Positions 22,547 to 36,500 of a stretch of 64,000 nucleotides of DNA are shown here, piece by piece. The DNA is from Daucus carota subsp. sativus. Its lineage: Eukaryota; Streptophyta; Magnoliopsida; Apiales; Apiaceae. The stretch covers positions 22,042,545 to 22,106,544 of the forward strand of contig NC_030386.2 of NCBI RefSeq assembly GCF_001625215.2, read 5' to 3'. The translations under genes and the position numbers were made by a program. The first letter of the stretch is position 1. The number at the start of each line of letters is the position of its first letter. The notes below the pieces were generated by a model, which had not been told where the DNA came from, ran no database searches, and saw only the letters and a program-made list of their open reading frames with translations.

Positions 22547-23034
22547 TAGGTTGTAAACGAGCCGAGCCGAGTCGAACACCGCAAGACTCGGCTCGAGCTC
22601 GACTAAAAAGTTCGGGGCTCGAGTTCGAGTTCGAGTTCGACCGAGCCCTTAATTTCAAGTTCGAAACTCGGCTCGTAAATAGTTCGATAGGCTCGAGTTC
22701 GGCTCGAAAGCTCGAATCGAGTCACCAAATATTGACAAAAACTCGAAATATGATCGGTTCGATTCGGGTTCGATTCAATTAAATATATAAATTATAAATA
22801 ATATATTAAATATTTTTGTAAAAATATATTTATAATAAAAAAATTAAAAATAATAGAGACTCGATAAGGCTCGCGAACCTTACGAGCCGAGTAATTTGAA
22901 ACTCGAGCTCGGCTCGGTAAAACATCCAAATAGCTCGAGCTCGAGCTCGGCTCGATTATTACCGAATCAAATTCGAATATTTTCCGAGCCGAACTCGAGT
23001 AGCTCACGAATAGTTTGGTTTGTTTACACCCCTA
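22547..23034. mobile_element. Non-autonomous hAT-like element rich in GAGCTCG motifs, second copy
   Basis: Begins TAGGTTGTAAACGAGCCGAG and ends TTTGTTTACACCCCTA, inverted relatives of each other. Same family as 1158-1661, with the same internal order of GAGCTCGAG motifs and an AT-rich centre (TTAAATATATAAATTAT). No convincing target duplication at the flanks. Confidence 0.65.
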
Positions 23035-23559
23035 GGTTACCCTGTTATACACCGTTCCATGCCCAGGACTATATGAATCTTGAACACACATCCCTATTGA
23101 GGATTTTAAATTTGAATTTCATCTGAAATTCATACATTCAAATATTAAAATAGATGACAACTCAAGTTCTATCATTTAAAATTTATTGTTTCAAATGAAA
23201 TACATATTTTCAAATGACGGATGATATGATTTGTCTATATATATAAAAGAAACGGATACATTTGAAATTTCATTTTATAGTTGACTTGTTTATATTTGTT
23301 AAAATAATTTAGACAATTCAACAGCACTCATTACTGATATCTTTTCGAATTAATAGATTCAACCATGTAACTCACTAGGCTTTGCCGTTTTGAGAGTCGA
23401 TTTCAAGTTCTACCCCCGCTTCTCCGCTCTTCATCCTTCATCCCCTCTATTGATTAATCATCTTCGTTCTTCCATCTTCTCTCATATTATTAGTTTTATA
23501 AATAAAACCAAGATCTAATCCTTTTGGGTTAATTCTTGTTGAGTACCTTGTTATCAAGG

Positions 23560-24072
23560 TCGTGCCCATCTTTTGGGATGTTTGTGTTTGTTTTGCTGTT
23601 TCTGTGTGTTTTGTTATGGGTCTCGGTAACGTGTCTAAGAAGGAGTTACATGATATTTTGGGTAATTCGTAAGGCTTGTATCAGATATGGAACGGTGGTG
23701 AATATCGTAAGAGCTCACCTTTCACGACATAAAATTGTTCATCTTTTGGGGTCATTTGTTGATCCAATATCGGTTGATGTAACTGATAATTCTGAATATT
23801 GGGCTACAGATGCTGCTGCTTATGTGAAGGTCAATTGCGATACTACTATGTTCAAAACTGATGTAGGTTGGATTGTTCGAGATTTGATTGTAATATTTTT
23901 TAGTTTAAAGAATTTAAATATTCTATTTGTTAAGCGATCTGAAAACAAAGCGGCTATATGTTTAGCTCGTTTTTTGTTTCTTAATCAGGTTGTAATTGAC
24001 AGTTCGAGGGTTTGTCTCGGCTGGGTTTCAGTTATTTATTAAATTCTTCGCTTTTCGTCAAAGAAAAAAAAA
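23560..24072 (+). mobile_element. 3' end of a non-LTR retrotransposon (LINE) with RNase H-like tail
   Basis: The reading frame ending at 24042 contains YVKVNCDTTMF ... VGWIVRDLI followed by LNILFVKRSENKAAICLARF. These match the beginning and end of the RNase H-like domain found at the C-terminus of plant L1-type LINE polyproteins. The frame is followed within 30 bp by a poly(A)-like tail (24064-24072). The middle of the domain is missing (expected catalytic acidic residues beyond the first Asp are not seen), and nothing of the reverse transcriptase or endonuclease is recognisable upstream, so this is a 5'-truncated, degraded copy. Confidence 0.65.
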
Positions 24073-24073
24073 G

Positions 24074-24247
24074 AGGCCGTTTGGAAACAATTATTTGATT
24101 TCAAATGACGGAATTTGAGTTGTCATTTTAAATTCTCAAATTTATAATAATATTTAAATGTCTGCATTTCAAATGAAATCCAAATCCCCAAACTGTTATT
24201 TAATCAAATTTAGTTTTTCAAATGAAATTCAATTTTTCAAACAGACC
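24074..24247. mobile_element. Short MITE
   Basis: GGCCGTTTGGAAAC at the left and GTTTTTCAAATGAAATTCAA ... TTTCAAACAGACC at the right are inverted ends around TTTCAAATGA-rich DNA. It sits directly behind the LINE tail. A related AT-rich segment lies at 23130-23230. Confidence 0.5.
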
Positions 24248-24455
24248 ATAAAAAGAATCAGCTCAAAATTGTTAATTTATGTGTATTAGCATATACTACT
24301 TTCTTTCAACATAATAAAATTTGTCTTTTATTCAGAATATATTATCACATTTTAAGCGTATTTCTTCGTGTACTCATGTCCCAAATACCATATTATAAAA
24401 TTTTAGGTATAAGTTGGTATGTAACCAATATTTGTCTAAAAATTTATAAATATTA

Positions 24456-25081
24456 TTCCCTCTGTCCCATAAGAGCAAGTCCAATGCAATTCCCTATTTT
24501 CAACCCCTAAAATATTATATATTAATGGTTACCTAAAATATTGGGGATCAAAATGCTATTTTGCTCCAACGGTGTTCCCTATTTGATTCCCTATATTTTA
24601 AATCTATATATACAACTCAAAGAGAGAGAAAGATTGCACTAATAAATAACAGAAAAATAAGAGGAGATATGAGCTGGTGATGACATGGAGCATATAGGGG
24701 GTTGCTTTTTCATCCCTCAAATAAGGGGTTGAACTTTCTCTCACCTAAAATTAATAGGGGATAGGGAGTTGCGTTGGATGAGCTCTTTTTGTTCTCAATC
24801 CTCAAATCTTGTCCATGTAGATCAAATATATGTAAGGAATGGGTGCATTGGAGTTGCTCTAATACTTTTTCCTATTTCCTTTTATCACGCTTACCAACAT
24901 ACACTTTTGATCGCTGATATCTTTAATTTCGTATTAGTATTTAATATAAAAATTTCACCATATTAAAGTACTCGTAAATACGAATCCAACAAAATCACTC
25001 ATGAATATATTAATCTTATATATTATACGTAAATTAGTAATTGATATCAAAGGAGAAAGTAGTAAATAGAAAAGGAGGGAA
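24456..25081. mobile_element. Stowaway-like MITE, split by a Tourist-like MITE
   Basis: TTCCCTCTGTCCCATAA at the left and its worn complement (AAATAGAAAAGGAGGGAA) at the right, flanked by TA (24454-24455, 25082-25083). Removing the insert at 24473-24859 restores CCCATAATACTTTTTCCTAT, which matches the complement of the right arm. Confidence 0.65.
24473..24859. mobile_element. Tourist-like (PIF/Harbinger) MITE nested in a Stowaway
   Basis: Termini GAGCAAGTCCAATGCA and, inverted, GAGCAACTCCAATGCA, flanked by the 3-bp duplication TAA (24470-24472 and 24860-24862). A second copy of the right-end motif (GGGAGTTGCGTTGGATGAGC, near 24765) lies inside. Confidence 0.7.
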
Positions 25082-25445
25082 TACTTAATTTGATAGTTGA
25101 GCCATATTATCATATGTATAATGTATTCGATCAATTTCAACCACCTCCCTGCGGGCTGCGACCCTGCCCAAGGTCCCAGGAATTTTTCGAAATTTTTTAC
25201 ATTTGATAACGAAATGACCAATCAGGTTATAAACGTGAGGTCCAATGGTCGAACAAGCAGGGGAAAGAAAGCCCACTAGTTTCAAATAGTAGTATAGACC
25301 CGAAGCCCAGTTTAGTTTACGAAATCTCGCCTAGAAAAGCGTGAAAAAATAATTAAAGACAAGCCCAAAGGGAATTTGAAACCCTCATTCTTCACATTCT
25401 TATCTACAACCTTTCTTCTTGTTCCAACTTGGCAAAAAAATAAAA

Positions 25446-27189
25446 ATGGCTACGATGTCTGCGGCTGCGTTGTCTGCATCATTTGCCGGAAAGGCTGCCG
25501 ATACGCTCCTCGTTAATTATCGGTTTCCGGTGAGCAGTGTTCGTTTGTTTCCTCGTCGTGTGAATATGTGTACTTTTGTTGCGGCTACAAGTAAGAAGAC
25601 AGAGACTGAGACTGAGAGTGAGACGGCAAAGAAGAGAGAGCCCAGGGGTATAATGAAGCCACGCCCTGTCACCCCAGAAATGCAAGCTATTGTTGGTGTT
25701 CCCGAGATTCCTCGTACTCAAGCTCTTAAGCGCATTTGGGCTTACATCAAGGAGAACAACCTTCAGGTTCTCTCTCTCTCTCTCCCCTCCCCCCCTCTCT
25801 TTCTCTCCCTCTCTCCCTACCTCTTGGTATGTATTGTGTTTGGAATTCGTGCTAATGGTGGGATATATTTTTACTGTCTGTTTCAAGTTGATAAGATTTT
25901 TTTTTTTTAAAACTTGACTTATGCATAATTTTCACCTGCTATGTATAAGCAAATAATGTGCTCAACTATAGTTTTAGTTTTTGCTTATACACCCTTTACA
26001 AGACCTTTATGTAATTATGTGTAGTGTTTGTTTTTGTTTTTTCCATGTACATTAGACTGTATTTTAGTTGATTGGATTTTCATTGTTACCTGTGAACTAG
26101 ATGAATGATTAAATTGGAGCTGGTCTTATGTTATTGTTACCTTGAAATCTAGAAACTTAAATAATTTTGTTGAATTTGAAATGAAAAACAGTCTTTGGTT
26201 CTCGGTGAGTGATTATACAAAGAAACTTCTTAATCAGTCTCTTATTTTACCCTTGTTACCATCTATGATACTGCCCTGTCACCTATCAGATAGATGTGCA
26301 ATTTTACATGTTTCTTGAAGATGTTTACAATCTTGGCAAAATTTTATTTAGACCTTAACACAGCCTCACAGACTGGCAATAGGCGTTCACCAAGTTGATT
26401 CGATAAAAACCTAAAGAATAGTGCAAGTATATTTTGCATTCATAGTTATGTAGAATCAAGTTATGTCCTACTTCAGGGAAGACCTGTCTCGTTTTAATGA
26501 TTGATTGCTGGTGTTAGTTAGCATAGTTGATTTGCTCTGTATTTCAACATTGAAACATTAAGCTGATAAGGTTTGGTCCTTCCACAGTAATTTGGAATGA
26601 AACAAGTAATAATTTGTGGTGGAGCCACCAAGGAAGAGGGTCGTTTTGACTACCCTAAATTCTAGCTAGTCAATGGCGGAGCAGTAAGAAAGAGGGTCCT
26701 TCCGAGCACCCTGAATTTCAGCTTATAACTATGTTATATGTATAATTGTTAACAGTGCTGTAGTTGTTGAATTGATTTAGAATGATTTATGGGCACAGTT
26801 CAGCAGAGAAATGTGGGTTCGTTCGCCAAACAAACATATTGTTTTTTGTTAGCCAGCGATATACACAAAAGTCTCATTTTTAGCAGTTCAAATTTCCCTC
26901 TGTGTTTTTAATGTACCCTGCAACTTTTTCCTGGCTTCGCCTCTGGTTATAGTTGATTTAAATTTCATTTAATTAATTACTTTCATTCGTCCTTGATTCC
27001 TTGCAATATTGATAAATATAGTTGATCCTCATAAAATTAAGCTAACCTGATTATGCCTTTGTTGTTAATTAGGACCCTGAAAACAAGAAGATAATCATTT
27101 GCGATGAGAAGCTGAAGAAAATTTTCAAAGGCAATGAACGTGTTGGGTTCCTCGAGGTTGCAGGCTTGATTAGTCCTCACTTTCTTTGA
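25446..27189 (+). CDS. SWIB/MDM2-domain protein, probably organelle-targeted (two exons)
   Basis: Exon 1 is 25446-25766 (107 codons, ends GAGAACAACCTTCAG before GTTCTC) and exon 2 is 27073-27189 after TTGTTAATTAG; phase 0; 145 residues. The N-terminus (MATMSAAALSASF, then many Ser/Arg and few acidic residues) looks like a plastid or mitochondrial transit peptide; a Lys/Glu/Thr linker follows. Residues about 70-145 form a SWIB domain: PVTPEMQAIVG, the IPRTQALKRIWAYIKENNLQDP helix-turn core, and KLKKIF ... GFLEVAGLISPHFL. The exon break within KENNLQ|DP is usual for the plant family of small stand-alone SWIB proteins, some of which associate with plastid nucleoids. The true start is the ATG at 25446; the frame is open further 5' but without another ATG. 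PRISE copy 1 begins 540 bp downstream. Confidence 0.9.
25767..25825 (+). repeat. CT-rich simple repeat directly behind a splice donor
   Basis: (CT)n and C-runs occupy the first 55-60 bases of the SWIB intron, starting within the donor site itself (GTTCTCTCTCTC). Confidence 0.8.
26615..26945. mobile_element. Possible MITE in the SWIB intron
   Basis: GTGGTGGAGCCACCAAGG on the left and CCTGGCTTCGCCTCTGG on the right resemble the GGCGGAGCC-type ends of common plant hAT-like MITEs; an AGGGTC..CC motif is repeated near 26637 and 26693. No target duplication was found. Confidence 0.35.
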
Positions 27190-27731
27190 GTAACAGCTAT
27201 ATGCAGGGGGGGTATATGGACCTGTTCTTTCTTTTGTAAATCAGTAAATGGGGTTCTGCTAGTTTAGTTAATCAGTAATGACAGTCAGGATACCTATGCT
27301 CTCTGAATGCACGGCAAAGTATTAGCTGTTGAATTTTGGCTATGTGGGTGAAAAGTTCTGCTTATGATATTCTATTTATGGTGTAAGCCCTTTGCTAATG
27401 TTTTTGTGGCGACTGTGACTCTGGTTTATCAATTTAATGCCTCTTGGTGCTTTTCTTGATTAAATATCAAATATAAATGGACCTCAACTTTAGAGTAATA
27501 TTATTAAATCCTCTGGCTGCAGCAGGTTGCCGAATGGAAAACGCAACAAAGATGATCAAGCACGTTTTTCGAAATAATAGAAAAAATAAACATAATCAAC
27601 CTTATCGTCTAGCCAACATTGTCTATAATCGCGTCACCTTTCTACTTGATATTGTGTATATATATGTCTGTATGTTTTCATGCATCTTATTAAATTCAAG
27701 ATCCTCACGAGCGAACACTAGCTTACAAACA

Positions 27732-29019
<1,288 letters not shown>

Positions 29020-29562
29020 TTTTAAGTTTTAACTTCGTTCTCGTTAATTCATGTTGAAGGTGTCTGATTTTGTGTTGTCTGAAAGAAAGTTACAGCTTAG
29101 ACATACAGATTTCATCTTTACAGGCAATGAAAGTGGGGGGTTCCTTGAGGTTGCAAGGTTCTCTAGTAAATGGTACTCGATTTTTTGGGTAACAGATACT
29201 AATGCGGGAGATTTATGCATCGAGTATGACCAGAGAGATACGGAATGTGAAGTTCCGAATTTTATTTGGTTGAAATTACATTGGTCAGTGTCAATATGAA
29301 TGAAAGCAATCTTATAGCTATTTTAGCTTCAACTATTCCAGTAGGAAAAAGACAAGAAAGATGATCAGTAAATCGGATATTATAAAGAAATACCGCTGTA
29401 AACGATTCAACAAAAATCAACCTTATCGTCTCGCCAACCTTCTTGAAAATTTTCAGCAACAAAAGTCTATGATCACATTACTTTTCTACTTCATTGTATC
29501 TATATAGATGTTCTCATATATCTTATCCCCAAATACACTAGCCTAAGATAGTAAAACAAACA
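29020..29562. other. Spacer between PRISE copies (tandem-duplication junction)
   Basis: It holds 3' UTR of copy 1, a SWIB exon 2 fragment at about 29122, and the promoter of copy 2, which shares stretches with the copy 1 upstream region (AATCAACCTTATCGTCT at 27595 and 29414). Confidence 0.7.
29122..29210 (+). pseudogene. Fragment of SWIB exon 2
   Basis: AGGCAATGAAAGTGG ... GGTTCCTTGAGGTTGCA aligns with SWIB exon 2 at 27129-27164 (AGGCAATGAACGTG ... GGGTTCCTCGAGGTTGCA), and GGGTAACAGATACTAATGC resembles the bases just past the SWIB stop (GAGTAACAGCTATATGC). The upstream half of the exon is absent, so this is the left edge of the tandem unit that duplicated PRISE together with the SWIB gene's tail. 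Not functional. Confidence 0.7.
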
Positions 29563-30873
<1,311 letters not shown>

Positions 30874-30959
30874 TTAGAACTATCTTCTGGTGTTTTTCAT
30901 GTTCAATGTGTTTGGTTTTGTTCTTGTGTTTGAGATTTCTGGTTGTTTTGAATAAACTA

Positions 30960-31209
30960 CTCCCTCCGTTTCAATTTACATGTCCACTTTTAAGAAAAAA
31001 ATGTGTTTCAAATTAGTTGTCCACTTCAACTTTCAATGCAAAATCATATTTCCAAAGTCAATTTTGCTTCACATATCTCTTATTTGTTTTTCCTAGATTA
31101 ATCTCATTGCAGATATTATGATCATTTAATGCAATTAATTTGTGAACATTCACTTTTTTTAAACTGTGTTACTTTTCTAAAGTGGACATCTAATTTGAAA
31201 CGGAGGGAG
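30960..31209. mobile_element. Stowaway MITE
   Basis: Termini CTCCCTCCGTTTCAATTTAC and the matching inverted GAAACGGAGGGAG, flanked by TA on both sides (30958-30959, 31210-31211). Complementarity extends inward (GTCCACTTTTAAGAAA with TTTCTAAAGTGGAC). The 250-bp length is typical of Tc1/mariner-derived Stowaway elements. Confidence 0.88.
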
Positions 31210-31211
31210 TA

Positions 31212-32460
31212 CATGGTAATAGAAAAAGGCTTTGGCATTTGATGTGATCTGGGATTTTCTTATTGTGTTGCATGCTTGCAAATTCACCAGTTTATAAGGG
31301 TCTGTCAAACAAAAGAAGATGCAAACATATGTATATCACCAAGAATTTATTCTCATTTGTTTAGTTAAAAATAAAACTGTGTGCAATTCAAAACTAAAGG
31401 TGTAACCTGCAGTAGTTAAGCTCTTGAGCCTAGCAGCAAGAGCTTGATTCTCTCGATTCAGAGGGTGGATACTATAGTTATGTTATTATAATATTATTTC
31501 GAGTTTTCTTGAATAAAAATAGGGTTATAATTTTGTAATTGATAATATGTAATCTTGTTCCGGAGTTTGGCAAAATATAATCAACATCGCTAAAATCAGA
31601 AAAATAACAATGTCCCCATTAGAGTTTGACTTGTTTTTGTTCAAGAAATCTCTAAAAATTTTATTTATAATATGTTAATTATTTCTAGTTAAAGATTCTG
31701 TAGTGTTGGAGATGCCGGATGCTAACACTAAAATATACGGATTTCTGGATTCCAAGATTTGTACATTTTGCAATAAAAATCTGATTTTCGTTCCCGTCAA
31801 AAAGATTCTGATTTCTGTAGATTCCGCTGCGTAAAATGTGTTCCAGATGGCAGATGATCACTTTAACATGTTTTTCCTTTGAGGATGTGTGTAATATACT
31901 ACACATAATGTATATAGAGTTATACACATTAGTTGGAAGAAAGAAAATAAAGGTTTGTTCCCCAAAAAGAAAAAAAGAAAACAGGTCACTTTCAGGAAAT
32001 TTTGAGCCATTGGTCCCAAATACAGGTTCCGAGAAGACTATACCTTGAAATGAAATGGCCAGACTGCTATAGCTGTTCCACGTTTGGAACTTGGTACCAG
32101 ATTGCAATAGTGCCTTCACCTTAGGGAAGCTGAAGTCCAAGTCTTGTTAAAGGCACGACGGCCAGGCGCTGCACAATTAGAATAACAATATGTACAACCC
32201 CAAATATACAGAATAACAATATGTAGAACCCCAAATATACAGACATAATTTAAACCTTCCAGTTAAATATGCATATATAGCATTACATAAATTTATAACA
32301 TCACAAAGATTAACGACAAAAAAGTGCAGAAGGATAAGTTACAAAACATCCTGGTCTACGTTTAAGTTTACACCGTCACGGAGTCAAAGTACATGTCTAA
32401 GTCGGAAAGTATAAGATACGAGACAGATGAAAACTGCCATCACAAGATACGCAGGTCATT
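31212..32460. other. Intergenic between convergent PRISE copy 2 and RING gene
   Basis: No gene supported. A 31-bp unit with CAACCCCAAATATACAG-type text is tandemly duplicated at about 32184-32243. The part next to 32460 is expected to be the RING gene 3' UTR. Confidence 0.5.
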
Positions 32461-35400
32461 CTACAGCTTTAATTCAGTGTCGACTACGATTATAGCTGCT
32501 CGACAGTAAGGGCAGTCCCCACAAGCCTGAACCCATGGAAACAGGCAATAGCGATGGTATTTATGCCCACAAGGCAAACATACAAGTTCAGTTCCCTCCA
32601 CAAAATTCTCCAGACAGATGCTACACTCGAGTGACGCCCTAGAGATATTTTCTTCATCACTCTTCTCTGTAGTGGTGAAAACCTCAATGTGCAAAAGATC
32701 AAATTCATCTCGAGTAAGTCCAAGAGGACGGGGTTTTGGAGCTACCGGTGCTATAAATGATCCCACGTCCGAGTTAGATCTGGTAGCTGATTCAGATGAT
32801 CCCATGTCCGAGTTAGATCTGGTAGCTGATTCAGATCTGGCAGCTGAGACAAGTCCATTAAACATGCGCCAGACTTCAATATCCCTCGCATTTGCTTGCC
32901 AGGGAAGGGGCGCAGCTGTTACGTTTCCCCTACAATCACCTCAAGGAAATAAGATATCGGAGTGAAACTTTCACTTCTACATAATATAGCATGTCACCTT
33001 GATGTTAATGATAAGAATACATTGAACAATTTAATACGACAAAGACCAGATATTACAATTAATGAATAACTTGATCAACTCATATGTTTGCAAACCTAAA
33101 CAAGGCATCAAGAACATGACAGCAAAGAAACCAAAAATCCTAGAGAAAGCTACCTAATTATTTTTGGGTCAACAATAACTCATTACTATGACGAGACACA
33201 AGGATTCTCATATCCCCGTCTACAACACCTTATTTAAAGATTAACTGCTCCCAATTATAAGCCCTTAAACACATCAGAAATCAGTCAGGATAACTAGTAC
33301 ACTTACTAACACAAATTTGAAAGCTACTATACAAAAGCAGCTCAACTTATATCCAAAGTGAACAGCAGCAACAGCCAAGAGACACAAGAATTCTCATATC
33401 CCGTCTACAACACCTTATTTAAAGATTAATTGCTCCTAATCATAAGCCCCTAAACACATCAGTAATCAGTCAGGACAACCAGTACACTTACTAACACAAA
33501 TTTAAAACTACTATACAAAAGCAGCTCAACTTATATCCAAAGTGAACAACAGCAACAGCACAGCCAAGAGAATAATGAACAGATTGTATTACAAACCTTT
33601 GTCCACTTAATTGAATGCCTCTTAGTCGCTCAAGAAGCCTTTCTCTTGCAAGCAGTACATCTCCAGGAAGCCTATCAGTCCGAATAAATCTCTCACGCAT
33701 GGGTATGCTGGGTATGCTTCTAAGCAATTCCAAGTCAACATTTGCTGGAATAAACCGACTGCTAGAAGAGCCACCTCCTGTATCAAATCTAACAAATTCA
33801 CGCTCCTGAAAAAATTAGTGCGCCTCAGTAATCCATAATAAAAGATAGAGTGCCGCATAACTAAACAATCATGACAACCATATCTACGATACAACAATAA
33901 CAAATTTGAAAAGTTGGCCAAAGTTATACAAAAAAGGAATAGTTCTTGCGAGAATACAGATACTATACACACTCAAGCCGGTCTTTAGTAGACAGATTTC
34001 AAAAAAGGAATAAACAGCAAAAGAGAGATGTAAACAGCAAAAGACCGAAGTAAACACGACAACGTGATGCAAACGGCAGAAGACAGATGCAAACACAATG
34101 ACATGATGTAAACAATCACTCTGAGTTGCAGCTGAATGACTGTAGCTGCTGCAACTGCGAGAGTCAATACACGAAGAATGCAATGATCTAGGAGCCAATC
34201 AATTGATAATTTGTTACTAGTTCTAACATCAAAGGCACAAGTTTAAAATTTAATTTTATTACTTTCCGGGTCTAAGGTTTCCTATTAGCCCGTGCTTGCG
34301 CCAACTCTATGCCTACATATAACTATAAGCAGCTTCAGTGTTATAAGATGAGAATTTGTAGTGTATAGATTGATACATAGGGATAATGATATTTTAAATT
34401 ACTATAGCAGCAGTCTTTCAATAATCAGTAATATTCGCAGAGTTTTCAATGGCAAATATTAAATAATAAGAGTGAGATAATTGAAATTGATATTGCTCAA
34501 AATTTTGTTCCAAGCCAATCATATAATTGGTACCACTAATAGGATCATCTACAGTGGATATTCACAATTCGTAATAACATAATCATATAGCAGGCAAGTA
34601 AAGACCTAAAATCCCACGTCACATGCCGTCAATCATCATCCTTTCCATTTATATTGTAAGTCATACGTTACAAGGGGGCAAATATAAAAACGCAACGGTC
34701 TACACAATCCTTTTCATGCACATCAGTGGCGGATAAGTTGCCTAATGTCAATTCTCTACTGGCTGGTACATCTCTCCGGAAGGAAACAAAAACCTAAACA
34801 GAAATTTTAAAATTTCTTATGGAACTCCTTCATTTAAACTTCCCGCGCTCCAGTGCCATACTTAAATAAACCCTAACCAACTTCATTCACATTATCCTTC
34901 CTCACCTGAACCCACTTATCAACACAAACAGTATTTAAAGCCATTTCACACTCCCACAATCCCGTGATCCCGAATCAAACAACATCATTCCCAAAATCAA
35001 CATCAATAATCTTACATCACAAATAACCTAACAGCACTCTTATAGCCAAAATACATATAATGAAGCAGACAACCAGGCATACATATAATCAAGCAGACCT
35101 AGAAAAAGAAAAATCAAAACTTTACGTAAACAACACAAGATGATACACATATAATCAAGCATACCTGCAAAAAATATAAAAAAAATCAAAACTTTACATA
35201 AACAACACAAGACGATTAACTAATCAAGCATACCTTAAGAACACAAAACTGAAACTTTCATAAACAACACAAGACAATTAATTTACCAAAGTAGCCCGGC
35301 GACTAATGTGAGTTTCGCTTCGTCGAGGGACATCACTGGTGTCGCCATCATGATGACGGCGGCGAGCGCCGTGGCTGTGGTGGCCATGGCGACGGCGATC

Positions 35401-35514
35401 GTGATAAGAAGAGAGGCTATCGCCGGCGCCGGAGGAGGAATCAAAATCTGCGACTTCAGAATTCCGGCCGAAGCGGTGCCTGCGGTTATTAAAAAGCTCA
35501 GAAGCGCTCGTCAT
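32461..35514 (-). CDS. RING-H2 finger E3 ubiquitin ligase (three exons)
   Basis: Exons (minus strand): 35514-35287 (76 codons, ends CTACTTTG before GTAAAT), 33805-33597 (after TTTTTTCAG, ends CAAAG before GTTTGT), 32929-32461 (after GATTGTAG). The joins keep the frame and give 301 residues. The N-terminus is low-complexity, rich in Ser, Arg and His (HHSHGARRRHH). The middle holds a charged helix (LLARERLLERLRG). Two near-identical Ser/Asp-rich units (SESATRSNSDMGS, SESATRSNSDVGS) precede LTRDEFDLLHIEVF. The C-terminal RING-H2 domain has ligands Cys248, Cys251, Cys266, His268, His271, Cys274, Cys285 and Cys288. It should transfer ubiquitin from E2 to unknown targets; no membrane segment or signal peptide is seen, so cytosolic or nuclear. 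Family assignment is certain for the RING; the subfamily is not recognised. Confidence 0.87.
33193..33565. repeat. 186-bp tandem duplication in RING intron 2
   Basis: GAGACACAAGG ... CAACAGCCAA (33193-33378) is repeated almost unchanged at 33379-33565; only a few substitutions and small indels separate the copies, so the duplication is recent. Confidence 0.88.
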
Positions 35515-36231
35515 GCAGCAATTGAGGCTTCAATTTGTGCCCTAACCTGTTCAATTCAAAAAAAATCACATCAATTACAATGATATATAATAACATGGGG
35601 GTGTATATAGAGTGAATTGAAATAGAGTGGAAAGGGGCGAGAAGATTACAATTCGACAGCGACAGAATCTAATGTATTTTTTCTAGTTAGCAGATTGATT
35701 TATTGTTATTTATCATCTCTCTGTTGTTTCGGTGGGGATGAACAGGATAAATGTGAAGAAACAATTGGGAAATATATCAAGCATGTAAAGTTGGGAGATA
35801 TTTCGTCATATATGTAACGTTTTTTAATAGTGCCATTTCATTGTTTCTTATTTTAGTCACTTTGGAGTTTAGATATACATTACTTATTTTCCTTTTTTTG
35901 TTTGGAACGAGTTTCTTACTTTCATTTTTCCATGGGAAGCTAGAACTCAGTTGGTTTAATGCTACTGATGTACTTGGAATTCGAATTCCATTGAAAAAAC
36001 AAGATCCCATACAAGTATTTTTTATTGTTAAAATAAATTTTATAAGTATATCATTTCACATAATAGGATATGAACTAACCGAGGATTGACTAAGTTCATT
36101 GGAAAATTTTTCACACTAAGCAATTCTACAAGTTGCATCAATATAAATTTAAGACAGAGAAATATAAAAATTTCACATACAACAGTTTAATGTGTTAATA
36201 ACAATAAAACCAAACATATCTAACTATATCC

Positions 36232-36290
36232 TGCTTAGAGCAGGGTACGAGGAGGGTCGAATGTACGCAACTATGCTCTTAGCAGGAGAG
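36232..36290 (-). mobile_element. Possible SINE fragment
   Basis: Read on the minus strand, TTGCGTACATTCGACCCTCC followed by TCGTACCC resembles the conserved GCGTACA..GACCCTCC..ACCC block in tRNA-derived plant SINEs. Neither a promoter A/B box pair nor a tail is clear. Confidence 0.35.
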
Positions 36291-36396
36291 GAGGTTGTTT
36301 TCGTGAATACCCCCAGCTTTGTGCACAAGATAAAATCATAAAAATAGTGTGTGAGTTACCTTAGCTCGTGATATTATTCACACAGAATTTACCTGT

Positions 36397-36500
36397 AGAA
36401 GACGCGATCATTAGGGAAGGTGACTAGTCTATAAAAGACGCGATCATTAGCGGGAGGAAAACGGTTATCAGAAGACGCGATCATTGGTGGGGAAACGGTT
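36397..36500. repeat. Three-copy short direct repeat
   Basis: GAAGACGCGATCATTAG-type units occur at about 36399, 36434 and 36472, separated by GGGAAGG/GGGAGGAAAACGG-type spacers. Confidence 0.75.

Noticed and set aside
25479-25886. 135-codon minus-strand frame over the SWIB first exon
   Set aside because: Low-complexity (GEREREN-type) antisense of the CT run and SWIB exon.
35308-35583. 91-codon plus-strand frame (Ala/Val-rich)
   Set aside because: Antisense of RING exon 1; no transcript signal or homology visible.
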